The notes under the pieces: generated by a model
Told to the model about the DNA's origin: nothing
The model's input: only the letters and a program-made list of their open reading frames with translations
Databases searched by the model: none
Shown here: positions 16,196 through 24,331 of the stretch, in pieces
Layout: the number at the start of each line of letters is the position of its first letter
How positions within the stretch are numbered: position 1 is the first letter of the stretch
Assembly: GCA_963703895.1 (NCBI GenBank)
Contig: CAVPFX010000002.1
Coordinates: 186,001 to 250,000 of the forward strand
DNA from: VRUE01 sp963703895
GTDB lineage: Bacteria > Actinomycetota > Thermoleophilia > Solirubrobacterales > 70-9
Direction: 5' to 3'
Length of the DNA: 64,000 nt
Program-made: the position numbers and the translations under genes

Positions 16196-18487
16196 ATGCG
16201 TCTAATCGTCACCGAGAAGAACAACAGCGCCGAGAAGATCGCGACCTTCCTCAGCAAGGGCAGCGCGACCAGCGACAAAACCTTCAAAGTCCCGTACTAC
16301 ACGTGGACCGACGAGGCTGGCGACGATCACCGCACGATCGGGCTCAAGGGCCACGTGCTCGGCCCGGCCTTTCCCGAGGGCTACTCGAACTGGCAGAAAA
16401 CCGATCTGCACGACCTGATCGACGCCGAGCTGATCAAGGAGCCGACCGACAAGAACGTCGTCAAGGCGATCCGCAAGGTCGCCCAAGAGGCCGACGAGCT
16501 GGTGATCGCGACCGACTTCGACCGCGAGGGCGAGCTGATCGGGCTCGAGGCGCTGGAGGAGATGCTCGACGCCAACCCGACTCTCGGCAACCGTGAGGAA
16601 ACCAAGGCCGGCACGCTGCGGATCCTGCGCGCCCGTTACTCGGCGCTGACCAAAGAAGAGATCGAGCGCGCCTTCAACGAGCTCGACGAGCTCTCCTACC
16701 CGCTGGCCAACGCCGGCGCCGCCCGCCAGGACATCGACCTGCTCTGGGGCGCGACGCTGACCCGCGCGGTCTCGCTCTCGACCCGCCGCTTCGGCTCCAA
16801 CTTCCTCTCGGTCGGCCGCGTGCAGAGCCCGACCCTGGGCCTGATCGTCGAGCGCGAGATGGAGCGCCGCGCCCACGTCGCCAAACCCTTCTGGGAACTA
16901 TTCGCCAAGTTCGAGCACGCCGACGGCAGCTTCGAGACCCATCACGAGACCGACAAGTTCTGGGAGAAGACGGAGGCCGACGCGGCATTCGCCGGCACCA
17001 GCGGCCCGGGCACGGTCAAGTCGGTGACGGCGCGCAAGAACACGCGCAAACCGCCGACGCCGTACAACACGACCGCCTTCACCACCGACGCCTCCAGCCG
17101 CCTCGGCATCACCCCCGCCGCCGCGATGCGCCTCGCCGAGGACCTCTACATGGACGGCTTCATCTCCTACCCGCGTACCGACAACACGGTCTACCCGGTC
17201 TCGCTGCCGCTGCGCGAGCTGGTCACCTCCCTGGTCAAGGTCAAGGAGTTCTCCGCCGCCTCCGGCCTGCTCGACGGTGAGCTGAAGCCGACCCGCGGCA
17301 AAAAAGAGACGACCGACCACCCGCCGATCTACCCGACCCAGGCGATCCAACCCGGTGCCCTCGGCGACGGCCCCAAGAAGCGCGTCTACGAACTGGTCGT
17401 GCGCCGCTTCCTCGCCACCTTCAGCCCGCCGATGATCACCGAGTCGACCCGAGCCGACATCACTGCCGGCGACCAGACCTACTTCGTCCGCGGCTCGGTC
17501 GTCGTCGACCCCGGCTTCGCCGGCATCTACACCTACGCCCGCTCCTCCGACGAGGAGATCCCGGCGCTGCAGGAGGGCCAGACGCTGCAGCTCGACGGCG
17601 AGCCCTGGATCGTCGACAAGGAGACCCAGCCGCCCGGACGCATCTCGCAGGCGAAGCTGGTCGAGATGATGGAGGAGCGCGGGCTCGGCACCAAGGCGAC
17701 CCGCGCCGACATCATCAAGAAGCTCTTCGACCGCGGCTACGTCTACAGCAACCCGCCGATCCCAACCGAGACCGGGATTGCGATGTACGAGGCGTTCAAA
17801 AAATACGTGCCGGCGATGGCGACTCCGGAGATGACCGCCCAGCTCGAGTCCGAGATGGACCAGATCGCCGCCGGCGCGATGAGCAAGGACGGCGTCGTCG
17901 GTGACAGCCGCGAACTGCTGCACAAGACCTGGACCGAAATCGACGCCAGCCGCGAAGACCTGGCCAAAGTCGTCTGGAAGGGCATGGACGAGGACCGCAT
18001 CCTCGGTCCCTGCAAGGTCTGCGAGGAAGCCGGGCGCAAGAAGGAGGACGGCTCGCCTCACATGTTGCGCGTGATCCGGGCGAAGAAGTCGGGCAAGCGC
18101 TTCGTCGGCTGCAGCGGCTGGACCCTCGACGATCCCGAGTCCTGCGACCAGACCTTCCCGCTGCCCCAGCGCGGCGACGTCTTCAAACTCGAAGAACGCT
18201 GCTCGGTCTGCGGCGAGACACCGCGGCTGAAAGTCCAGCCCTTCCGCGGTCGTCCCTGGAACCTCTGCCTCAACGACGACTGCGAGTCGATGCAGGAGAT
18301 GAAGAAACGCCGCGCCGAACGCGAAGCGGCGAAAGCGGCCAAAGAAGCGATGGCGGAGAAGCCATTGCCCGAGGGCGACGAGGACAAGGTCCCAGCCAAG
18401 ACCAAGGCGAAGTCCAAAACCAAGGTCGCGAGCAAAGCCGACACCGCCACCCGCGGTCGCAAACGCGCCAAGGCCGCGGCCAAATAA
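16196..18487 (+). CDS. topA: DNA topoisomerase IA, archaeal-type, 763 aa
   Basis: Relaxes negative supercoils by a single-strand cut. The Toprim domain shows the N-terminal VTEKN and the acidic ATDFDREGE motif; the catalytic Tyr is in FISYPRTDN, preceded by YNTTAFTTDAS. The order and spacing resemble archaeal topoisomerase I more than Escherichia coli TopA. Two Cys clusters follow (CKVCEEAG, CSVCGETP with CLNDDC), and the C-terminus is a Lys/Ala-rich tail typical of actinobacteria. The ATG at 16196 gives the standard MRLIVTEKN start. tmk and holB follow in the same direction. Confidence 0.94.
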   Translation: MRLIVTEKNNSAEKIATFLSKGSATSDKTFKVPYYTWTDEAGDDHRTIGLKGHVLGPAFPEGYSNWQKTDLHDLIDAELIKEPTDKNVVKAIRKVAQEADELVIATDFDREGELIGLEALEEMLDANPTLGNREETKAGTLRILRARYSALTKEEIERAFNELDELSYPLANAGAARQDIDLLWGATLTRAVSLSTRRFGSNFLSVGRVQSPTLGLIVEREMERRAHVAKPFWELFAKFEHADGSFETHHETDKFWEKTEADAAFAGTSGPGTVKSVTARKNTRKPPTPYNTTAFTTDASSRLGITPAAAMRLAEDLYMDGFISYPRTDNTVYPVSLPLRELVTSLVKVKEFSAASGLLDGELKPTRGKKETTDHPPIYPTQAIQPGALGDGPKKRVYELVVRRFLATFSPPMITESTRADITAGDQTYFVRGSVVVDPGFAGIYTYARSSDEEIPALQEGQTLQLDGEPWIVDKETQPPGRISQAKLVEMMEERGLGTKATRADIIKKLFDRGYVYSNPPIPTETGIAMYEAFKKYVPAMATPEMTAQLESEMDQIAAGAMSKDGVVGDSRELLHKTWTEIDASREDLAKVVWKGMDEDRILGPCKVCEEAGRKKEDGSPHMLRVIRAKKSGKRFVGCSGWTLDDPESCDQTFPLPQRGDVFKLEERCSVCGETPRLKVQPFRGRPWNLCLNDDCESMQEMKKRRAEREAAKAAKEAMAEKPLPEGDEDKVPAKTKAKSKTKVASKADTATRGRKRAKAAAK

Positions 18488-18489
18488 CG

Positions 18490-18538
18490 CTTCCGGTGCG
18501 CTTTATGCACCCACACGGTGCAAAAGGACCACCGGAAG
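18490..18538 (+). promoter_or_regulatory. Hairpin in topA-tmk gap that includes the tmk ribosome site
   Basis: CTTCCGGTG (18490-18498) pairs with CACCGGAAG (18530-18538), and inside it CTTTaTGCACC pairs with GGTGCAAAAG, leaving a five-base loop. The 3' arm contains the GGAAG of the GGAAGGGGG ribosome site of tmk (start 18548). The structure may end topA transcripts or damp tmk translation. Confidence 0.5.
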
Positions 18539-18547
18539 GGGGCTGAC

Positions 18548-19138
18548 GTGTTCGTTTCGCTGGAGGGGATCGACGGTTCCGGGAAGTCGACGCAGGCGAA
18601 GCTGCTGGCCGAGAAGCTTGGCCCGGAGACGCTGCTGATCCGCGAGCCGGGGGGGACCGATGCGGCGGAGAAGATCCGCGGCCTGCTCGCCGACCCGGCC
18701 TTGGAGCTCGACCCGTTCGCCGAGTTGTTGCTCTTCCTCGCCGCCCGCGCTGACCTGACGGCCCGGGTGATCCGGCCGGCGCTCGAGGCCGGCACCGACG
18801 TCGTCGCCGACCGCTTCGCCGATTCCAGCGTCGCCTACCAGGGCGCGGGGCGCGGGCTCGGCGCCTCCGAGGTGATCACGCTCACCGACAACGCCAGCGA
18901 CGGCCTCTGGCCCGACGTCACCGTGCTGCTGCGGGTCGACCCCGAGACCGGCCTCGGCCGCGCCGAGGGCAGCGACCGCTTCGAGTCCGAGGGCCTCGAG
19001 CTGCAGCGCGCCGTCGCCGAGGCTTACGAGGAAATCGCCAAGATCGCCTCCGACCGCGTCGTCGTCGTCGACGGCGACGGCAGCGTCGAGGAGGTGCATG
19101 AGCGGGTGATGGCGGCGGTCAGGGACCATGCGCACTGA
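18548..19138 (+). CDS. tmk: Thymidylate kinase, 196 aa
   Basis: Phosphorylates dTMP to dTDP. The P-loop is GIDGSGKSTQAK, the DR(F/Y) motif is DRFADSSVAYQGAGRG, and the lid segment with RAEGSDRFE follows. The GTG at 18548 gives the usual N-terminus (FVSLEGIDG) and has GGAAGGGGG 6 bases upstream; an upstream GTG at 18518 would add 10 odd residues. It is the middle gene of topA-tmk-holB, an order seen in other actinobacteria. Confidence 0.94.
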   Translation: MFVSLEGIDGSGKSTQAKLLAEKLGPETLLIREPGGTDAAEKIRGLLADPALELDPFAELLLFLAARADLTARVIRPALEAGTDVVADRFADSSVAYQGAGRGLGASEVITLTDNASDGLWPDVTVLLRVDPETGLGRAEGSDRFESEGLELQRAVAEAYEEIAKIASDRVVVVDGDGSVEEVHERVMAAVRDHAH

Positions 19139-19228
19139 CTGCGGGTCCTGTCGCGGCGGCCCTCCCCCATGTGCTCGGGCGCAAGCGCCCTGCGCTATGG
19201 GGGACCCCCGCCACCCCGCCACCCGCAG
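19139..19228. repeat. Nested palindrome between tmk and holB
   Basis: Three nested stems occupy the gap: CTGCGGGT (19139-19146) with ACCCGCAG (19221-19228), TCCCCCAT (19163-19170) with ATGGGGGA (19197-19204), and GGGCGC with GCGCCC around AA (19177-19190). It starts one base after the tmk stop and ends at the holB ribosome site. It could form a cruciform or an RNA hairpin. A terminator, processing site or palindromic repeat element are all possible. Confidence 0.6.
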
Positions 19229-19237
19229 GAGATGCGG

Positions 19238-20416
19238 ATGAACTTCCTGACGGACAGCACCACCCATCAGCTTCGTGCTCGAGTGGCACTGAGCGCGGCG
19301 CTGGCGTCGGGGCCTAGCCACGCGTATCTATTCCGCGGGCCCCGAGGCGCCGGCAAGGCGGCCGTCGCGCGCGCTTTCGCCGCTGAGATCCTCGTCGTCG
19401 GCGCCGCCGACCCCGAAGACGCCCGCCGCCGCGCTCTGATCGATCCCTCGCCGCACCCCGACCTCGTCTGGCTGAGGCCGCGTGGCGCCCAGCACATGGT
19501 CGAGGAGGTCCGCGAGCGAGTCATCCGCGCCTCGTCCTACCGCCCCTTCGAATCGGAGAAGCGTGTCTTCGTGATCGAGGCGGCGGAGCAAATGCGCGAC
19601 GAGAGTCAGAACGCGCTGCTGAAGACTCTGGAGGAGCCGCCCGACTTCGTTCACCTGATCTTGCTTACGGCTGAACCGGCAATGCTGTTGGAGACGATCG
19701 CCTCCCGCTGTCAGCCAATCGACTTCGCTCCGCTGCCGCCGAAAGCGGTCGAAGCTCAGCTCTCAGGCACTGGCTCCCCAGAAGAGATCGCGGCTGCCTC
19801 TCGCCTCTCTGCGGGCGACGTGGTCCGCGCCCGCTTCCTCCTTTCGGACTCCGGCAGGGACCTTCGAGCAGCAGCCCTCGAGCTGGGAAGGGCCGTGGGG
19901 GGTGGCTCGGCGGACACTTGGCGCGACGCGCCGAACGCGACCTCGGAGGCGGCAACCGACCCTCGCGGGGTCGCGTCCACCGAGCCACCCCCCACGGCCT
20001 CTCCGCCCTGGAGCCATCTACTCAAAGCCGCCGAGTCCGTAGGCGAGGAAGCCGAAGCGAGGACCCGCGATCTGCTCGACGAAGAAACCGAAGCCGGCGT
20101 CAAGCGAAGTGCTCGGGACATCACTGACGAAGCAAAACGCGCGGGCCGCCGGCGCCGCACCGAGGTCCTCGATCTTGGTTTGGAGCTAACCGCGACCTGG
20201 TTCCGCGACCTGGCCGCGACGGCTTCCGGTGCCCCCGAGGTGGTCTACAACCAGGACCTGCTCGCCGCTCTGCAGTCTGTTGTGTCCTCTGACCCAGCCC
20301 GCCCCCGCCGCGCCGCCGAGCTGGTCCAGGACACCCGCCGCCGCCTCGACCTCAACGTCTCCGAGGAGCTAGCTCTCGAGGCGCTCGCCTTTCGCCTTGC
20401 TGCCGTTTTCGCCTGA
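19238..20416 (+). CDS. holB: DNA polymerase III delta' subunit, 392 aa
   Basis: Clamp-loader subunit of the AAA+ class. It has a P-loop-like GPRGAGKAAVARAFA, the DEAD-box-like segment VFVIEAAEQM, NALLKTLEEPP and the arginine-finger SRC motif (SRCQPI). The C-terminal helical collar runs to residue 392. The ATG at 19238 has AGGAG 6 bases upstream. Between the ATPase part and the collar (residues about 218-255) lies a low-complexity Gly/Pro/Thr stretch encoded by a large palindrome. The 3' end overlaps the convergent DUF2304 gene by 48 bases. Confidence 0.92.
   Translation: MNFLTDSTTHQLRARVALSAALASGPSHAYLFRGPRGAGKAAVARAFAAEILVVGAADPEDARRRALIDPSPHPDLVWLRPRGAQHMVEEVRERVIRASSYRPFESEKRVFVIEAAEQMRDESQNALLKTLEEPPDFVHLILLTAEPAMLLETIASRCQPIDFAPLPPKAVEAQLSGTGSPEEIAAASRLSAGDVVRARFLLSDSGRDLRAAALELGRAVGGGSADTWRDAPNATSEAATDPRGVASTEPPPTASPPWSHLLKAAESVGEEAEARTRDLLDEETEAGVKRSARDITDEAKRAGRRRRTEVLDLGLELTATWFRDLAATASGAPEVVYNQDLLAALQSVVSSDPARPRRAAELVQDTRRRLDLNVSEELALEALAFRLAAVFA
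19891..19999. repeat. Palindromic segment with 20-bp arms inside holB
   Basis: Arms 19891-19910 and 19980-19999 (GGCCGTGGGGGGTGGCTCGG and its exact complement) bracket a loop with inner pairs such as CGCGACC/GGTCGCG. The segment is read in frame and encodes a Gly/Ser/Pro/Thr-rich linker. Palindromic units inserted in frame in coding genes are known from Rickettsia (RPE); whether this one is mobile is unknown. Confidence 0.7.
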
Positions 20417-20800
20417 GCGCGCCTGAGCGCTCACCTTCTCCAGCGCCCGCTCCTGGGCGAGGCGGGTTATCTGGGCCGCTTGGCGCGACATGATCACGCT
20501 GAAGTTGAGCGCTAGGCCGAGCAGCAGCAGCAGCACGATCGAGAACAGGGCCACGTTCGTATCGCGCACGCCCATCGCGTCGGCGACCAGCTCGAGCAGG
20601 CCGGGGAAGGCGGCGCCGACCAGCATCCCCAGCCCGGCGACGAACCAGACGACGCTGTAGCGCTCCTGCAGTTTGTCGCGCCGGATCAGCTCCAAGATCA
20701 GGCCCATGAAGGCGAGGGCGAGAACGGCGGCGATGATCCGCGTCTGCGAGGTGAGGTGGACCTTGGGGCTCTGGCTCGCGGCCAGCAGCAGCACGCTCAT
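20369..20800 (-). CDS. DUF2304 membrane protein, 143 aa
   Basis: Small membrane protein with about three helices (residues 20-38, 50-70, 83-105) and a charged cytoplasmic tail. DUF2304 proteins are typically encoded next to a dolichol-phosphate-mannose-synthase-like glycosyltransferase, as here: the start overlaps the end of the glycosyltransferase gene (ATGA). It probably anchors or assists that enzyme at the membrane. Its last 48 bases overlap holB on the other strand. Confidence 0.88.
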   Translation of the reverse strand: MSVLLLAASQSPKVHLTSQTRIIAAVLALAFMGLILELIRRDKLQERYSVVWFVAGLGMLVGAAFPGLLELVADAMGVRDTNVALFSIVLLLLLGLALNFSVIMSRQAAQITRLAQERALEKVSAQARSGENGSKAKGERLES

Positions 20801-21525
20801 TGCTCGTTAGCCTCGGCGTGGCGAGGGCGGAAGAGGCCGACGAGCAAGACGATCAACCCCTTGAAGATGAAGAAGGCCGAGCGCAGCGGCGTCAGGAACG
20901 AGCTGCCGCCGGCGCGCTCAAGCATCCGCACTGGCAGCTCCTCGACCCGCAGGCCCTCGCGCACGGCGAGCTGCAGCGACTCGATCTCGGCGAAGTCGGG
21001 CGAGTAGTGCTCGCTGAAGAGCGCCATCACCTTGCGGTTGGCGGCGCGCATGCCGCTGGTCGTGTCGGTGAAGCGCTGGCGCGTCGCCAGGGTGAGGAAG
21101 AAGCGGAAGACGCCGGTGCCGATGCGGCGCGAGAGCGTCGGCTTGTAGTCGTCGCTCTCCGCCGGCCCGCGGTCGCGGTAGCGAGAGCCGATCACCAGGT
21201 CGGCGCGGTCGGCGTAGATCTCCTCCAGCAGCCGCGCCACCTCGCGCGGGGGGTGCTGGCCGTCGGCATCGAGGTGGGCGCAGGCCTCGTAGCCCTCGCG
21301 CAGGGCGTAGAGGTAGCCGGTCTGCAGCGCCGCCCCGAGCCCCTGGTTGAAGGGCAGCGAGGCGACCAGCACGCCCGCCTCGCGCGCCCGCTCGGCGGTC
21401 TCGTCGGTCGAGCCGTCGTCGATCACGAGCAGATCGGCTGCGGGCATGCACGCGCGCACGTCGTCGATCACGGCCGCGACCGAGCCTTCCTCGTTCCAAG
21501 CGGGAATGAATACGAGCGTCCGCAC
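20797..21525 (-). CDS. Family 2 glycosyltransferase (polyprenyl-phosphate sugar synthase type), 242 aa
   Basis: GT-A fold enzyme: IPAWNEEGSVAAVI at the N-terminus, VIDDGSTDET for nucleotide binding, HLDADGQHPP with the metal DxD, and a downstream GSRY segment. This pattern matches dolichol-phosphate mannose/glucose synthases that load a lipid carrier. A hydrophobic segment near the C-terminus (FFIFKGLIVLLVGLF) may touch the membrane. It is coupled to a DUF2304 gene. The lipid-linked sugar would feed cell-surface glycan assembly. Confidence 0.92.
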   Translation of the reverse strand: MRTLVFIPAWNEEGSVAAVIDDVRACMPAADLLVIDDGSTDETAERAREAGVLVASLPFNQGLGAALQTGYLYALREGYEACAHLDADGQHPPREVARLLEEIYADRADLVIGSRYRDRGPAESDDYKPTLSRRIGTGVFRFFLTLATRQRFTDTTSGMRAANRKVMALFSEHYSPDFAEIESLQLAVREGLRVEELPVRMLERAGGSSFLTPLRSAFFIFKGLIVLLVGLFRPRHAEANEQ

Positions 21526-21589
21526 AAATCGATTCTCCCATGCGCCCCGGTCCGCCCTGTGGACGGGGTGTTTGTGTTAGTAACTCTTC

Positions 21590-22888
21590 ATGAGATGGAT
21601 AGGCATGCGGTTGTGGCTGGCGGGGGCTTTTGCCGCCGTTTCGCTGATCACCGCATTTGCCGTCTACCTCTTCGGCGACAACAAGCAGGCGCTGGTCGTC
21701 GCGGTGCTGATCGGCGTGCTCGCCGGCTTCCTGATCGCGGTCGCGATCACGCACCGCGTCTCCCGCCTCGCCCAGGCCGCCAACGAAATGGCCTCGGGCT
21801 CCTTCGACGCGCCGCTGCGGGTCGGCGCCCGCGATGAGATCGGCGAACTCGCTCGCGCCCTCGACTCGATGCGCGCCTCGCTGAAGGAGAGCTTTGGCGT
21901 GCTCACCGCCGACCGCAACAAGCTCGAGGCGATCTTCGACGGCCTCACCGACGCGGTGATGGTCGTCGACGACGAAGGCCCGGTGCGCTTCTCCAACAGC
22001 GCCGCCGCCGACCTGCTCGAGGGCGGCCGCCCGCCCGAGGCGATGCTGCCGCACCTCCACCGCGCCGCCGAGGTCGGCTTCACCGCCCATCCCGCCCTGC
22101 GCATCGGTGACCGCGCCTACGCGATGCAGGCGCGCGCCCTGCCCGACGAGCGCGCCGTCCTCGCCGTCGTCCGCGACCGCACCGAAGAGATGCGCCGCGA
22201 GTTCGCCGAAGCCGACTTCGTCTCCAACGCCGCCCACGAGCTGCGCAACCCGTTGGCCGGCATCTCCGGCGCGATCGAGGTGCTGCAGAGCGGCGCCAAA
22301 GACGACCCCCAGGCGCGCGACCACTTCCTCAGCCGCCTCGCCGAGGACGCCGACCGGATGAGCCGCCTGACCCAGGCCCTGCTCACCCTGGCCCGGGTCG
22401 AGTCGCTGGGGGCGGGGGAGACCGAGGTGGTCGACGTGCCGATCGCGATCCGCGACGTCGTCGCCGCGGTCGAGCCGCGCAAACACGTCGATCTCTACGT
22501 CGAAGTCGAGCCCGATCTGGCCGCCAAGGCGGACCCGACGCTGCTGCGCCAGGTGATGATTGGCTTGCTGACCAACGCCTTCAAGAACACGCCACCCCCC
22601 GGCGCCGTTACCGTTCGCGGCCGCCGCGACGGCGAGAGGGACGTGATCATGGAGGTAATAGACACTGGAACAGGCATTCCGACGGCGGAGATCGAGCGCG
22701 TATTCGAGCGCTTCTACCGCCGCAGCGAGACGCGCAAGCAAGAGGGCTTCGGCCTCGGCCTGGCGATCGCCCGCCGCATGGTCGACGTGATGGGTGGCGA
22801 GATGGGCGCCACCTCGGTCGAGGGTCAGGGCAGTACCTTCTGGGTCCGCCTGCCGATCTCGCAACCGAGCCCGACCCCGGTGGCCTGA
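21590..22888 (+). CDS. Sensor histidine kinase (HAMP-PAS-HisKA-HATPase), 432 aa
   Basis: Two N-terminal membrane helices (7-28, 34-54) with almost no extracytoplasmic loop, then HAMP (to about 105), a PAS domain (about 110-205), the HisKA helix with the phosphorylated His in FVSNAAHELRNPL, and the HATPase domain with N box LTNAFKNTP, DTGTGIP and GFGLGLAIA. The layout is PhoR/ResE-like. With such a short external loop it probably senses an intracellular or membrane signal. The response regulator gene follows after 25 bases. Confidence 0.94.
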   Translation: MRWIGMRLWLAGAFAAVSLITAFAVYLFGDNKQALVVAVLIGVLAGFLIAVAITHRVSRLAQAANEMASGSFDAPLRVGARDEIGELARALDSMRASLKESFGVLTADRNKLEAIFDGLTDAVMVVDDEGPVRFSNSAAADLLEGGRPPEAMLPHLHRAAEVGFTAHPALRIGDRAYAMQARALPDERAVLAVVRDRTEEMRREFAEADFVSNAAHELRNPLAGISGAIEVLQSGAKDDPQARDHFLSRLAEDADRMSRLTQALLTLARVESLGAGETEVVDVPIAIRDVVAAVEPRKHVDLYVEVEPDLAAKADPTLLRQVMIGLLTNAFKNTPPPGAVTVRGRRDGERDVIMEVIDTGTGIPTAEIERVFERFYRRSETRKQEGFGLGLAIARRMVDVMGGEMGATSVEGQGSTFWVRLPISQPSPTPVA

Positions 22889-22913
22889 TGAAGACGAGCG
22901 GGGGAGAGGAACG

Positions 22914-23621
22914 ATGAGCAGCGGACGGATCCTGGTCGCCGACGACGAGCCCTCGGTCCGCGAGTCGGTCGGCTACGCGCTTGCCCAGGACGGCTTCGAC
23001 GTCGACGTCGCCGTCGACGGCGACGACGCGACGGCGAAACTCGGCGGCGACGGCATCCCCTTCGACCTGCTGATCCTCGACATCATGATGCCGGGGCCGA
23101 GCGGGCTCGACATCTGCCGCGACGTGCGCTCGCGCAGCGCCGTGCCGATCATCGTCCTCACCGCCAAGGACGCCGAGGTCGACAAGGTCGTCGGGCTCGA
23201 GGTCGGCGCCGACGATTACGTCACCAAGCCCTTCTCGGTGCGTGAGTTGCTCGGCCGCGTGCGCGCTCAGCTGCGCCGCCGCGAGCTCGATCGCGGCCCG
23301 CTCAACCAGGCGGTCAAGATCGAAGCCGGCCCGGTCGCGATCGACCTCGTTCGCCACGTCGCCACCGTGCGCGGCGAGACCGTCAACCTGACCCGCTCCG
23401 AGTTCCAGCTCCTGCGCCTCCTCGTTGGCCGCCCCGGCGAGGTCTTTCCCCGCCGCCAGATCATGGAGGAGCTCTGGCAGACCGAGTTCGACGGCGACGA
23501 GCGTGCCTGCGACGTCCACATCTCCAACCTGCGCCAGAAGGTCGAGCGCGACCCCCAGCGCCCCGAGCTCGTCGTCACCGTGCGCGGCGTCGGCTACAAG
23601 TTCGAAGGCGCGAGCGGCTGA
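22914..23621 (+). CDS. OmpR-family response regulator, 235 aa
   Basis: Receiver domain (1-120) with the acidic pair in VADDE, phospho-acceptor Asp in LLILDIMMPG and Lys in YVTKPF, followed by a winged-helix Trans_reg_C domain (135-232; RSEFQLLRLLVGRPGEVFPR, RGVGYKFE). The ATG at 22914 has a GGGGAGAGGAACG ribosome site. It is the partner of the histidine kinase upstream. Confidence 0.95.
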   Translation: MSSGRILVADDEPSVRESVGYALAQDGFDVDVAVDGDDATAKLGGDGIPFDLLILDIMMPGPSGLDICRDVRSRSAVPIIVLTAKDAEVDKVVGLEVGADDYVTKPFSVRELLGRVRAQLRRRELDRGPLNQAVKIEAGPVAIDLVRHVATVRGETVNLTRSEFQLLRLLVGRPGEVFPRRQIMEELWQTEFDGDERACDVHISNLRQKVERDPQRPELVVTVRGVGYKFEGASG

Positions 23622-23671
23622 GGCGCCATCCCTCGTATTTCCTGGTCGCCGGGATCGACCTGCGTGATGAG

Positions 23672-24037
23672 ATGACGCGACTGCGAGGAATGCCCGTCTT
23701 CGCCGCTGGCCCGCTGGCCGCGCGCGAGCCCGAGCTCAAGGTTCGCCGCGCCCGCCGCCGACCCAATCGACTCGGCTTTGCCGTGCCGGCCCAGTTCCGC
23801 CTCTCCGTTACCGCCTACCCCGGGATTCGCCCCGGCGACGTGCTCGAGACCCTGCTTCACGAGCTCGTCCACCTGCACGTCGGCCGCGCCGCCGAGCCGC
23901 ACGCCTGGCACGGCAAGACCTTCAAGGGCACCCTGGCGCGGGCGATGGTCGAGGCCTACGGGATCGTCGCGCCCAGCCCGCGCAGCACGATCCACGGCGT
24001 CTACGCCGAGGCGATCGAGTCGAGATGGCCTGGCTAG
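23672..24037 (+). CDS. SprT-like zinc metallopeptidase domain protein, 121 aa
   Basis: Small protein with LLHELVHLHVGRAAEPHAWHGKTFK: HExxH with a downstream His, the gluzincin-like zinc site of SprT/YgjP-like (WLM-related) peptidases. The rest of the domain is short, so this is a minimal version. It follows the two-component system but is separated by 50 bases and need not belong to it. The substrate is unknown; eukaryotic relatives act on DNA-protein crosslinks. Confidence 0.75.
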   Translation: MTRLRGMPVFAAGPLAAREPELKVRRARRRPNRLGFAVPAQFRLSVTAYPGIRPGDVLETLLHELVHLHVGRAAEPHAWHGKTFKGTLARAMVEAYGIVAPSPRSTIHGVYAEAIESRWPG

Positions 24038-24043
24038 TTTCGC

Positions 24044-24301
24044 TTAGCGGCCCAGAAGAAATCCGGCAATCTGACTGCCGACACGGGCGATGGGATTGAG
24101 ATCGGCGGGGATCGCGGCCTTGCTCAGTGTCGGCTTCGCCTTTGCCTCCGGCTCGGCTTGCCTCTTGACATCCCGGTGGTTCAGGTGCCTGAGCTCCCCA
24201 GGGGAGAAATCCGGAACGGCGAGCGTCGTAATCGTTCCGGCTGACCAGTTGGCCTCGGTCTGACCTGCTGCCTCTGTGGTCACGTCTTTTTCTGTCTCCA
24301 T
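24044..24301 (-). CDS. Hypothetical protein, 85 aa
   Basis: Acidic, Ala/Glu/Lys-rich protein without membrane segment or recognised motif. Codon use and an ATG 30 bases after the stop of the large membrane protein gene suggest that it is the second gene of that operon. The C-terminal part (ADLNPIARVGSQIAGFLLGR) could be an amphipathic helix. No family recognised. Confidence 0.55.
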   Translation of the reverse strand: METEKDVTTEAAGQTEANWSAGTITTLAVPDFSPGELRHLNHRDVKRQAEPEAKAKPTLSKAAIPADLNPIARVGSQIAGFLLGR

Positions 24302-24331
24302 CGCAGTAAATCTATATCCGTTTGCCGAAGC

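Noticed and set aside
20918..22864. 648-residue minus-strand frame opposite the histidine kinase
   Set aside because: It covers two genes with good motifs in other frames, and its composition is Asp/Val/Leu/Arg shadow.
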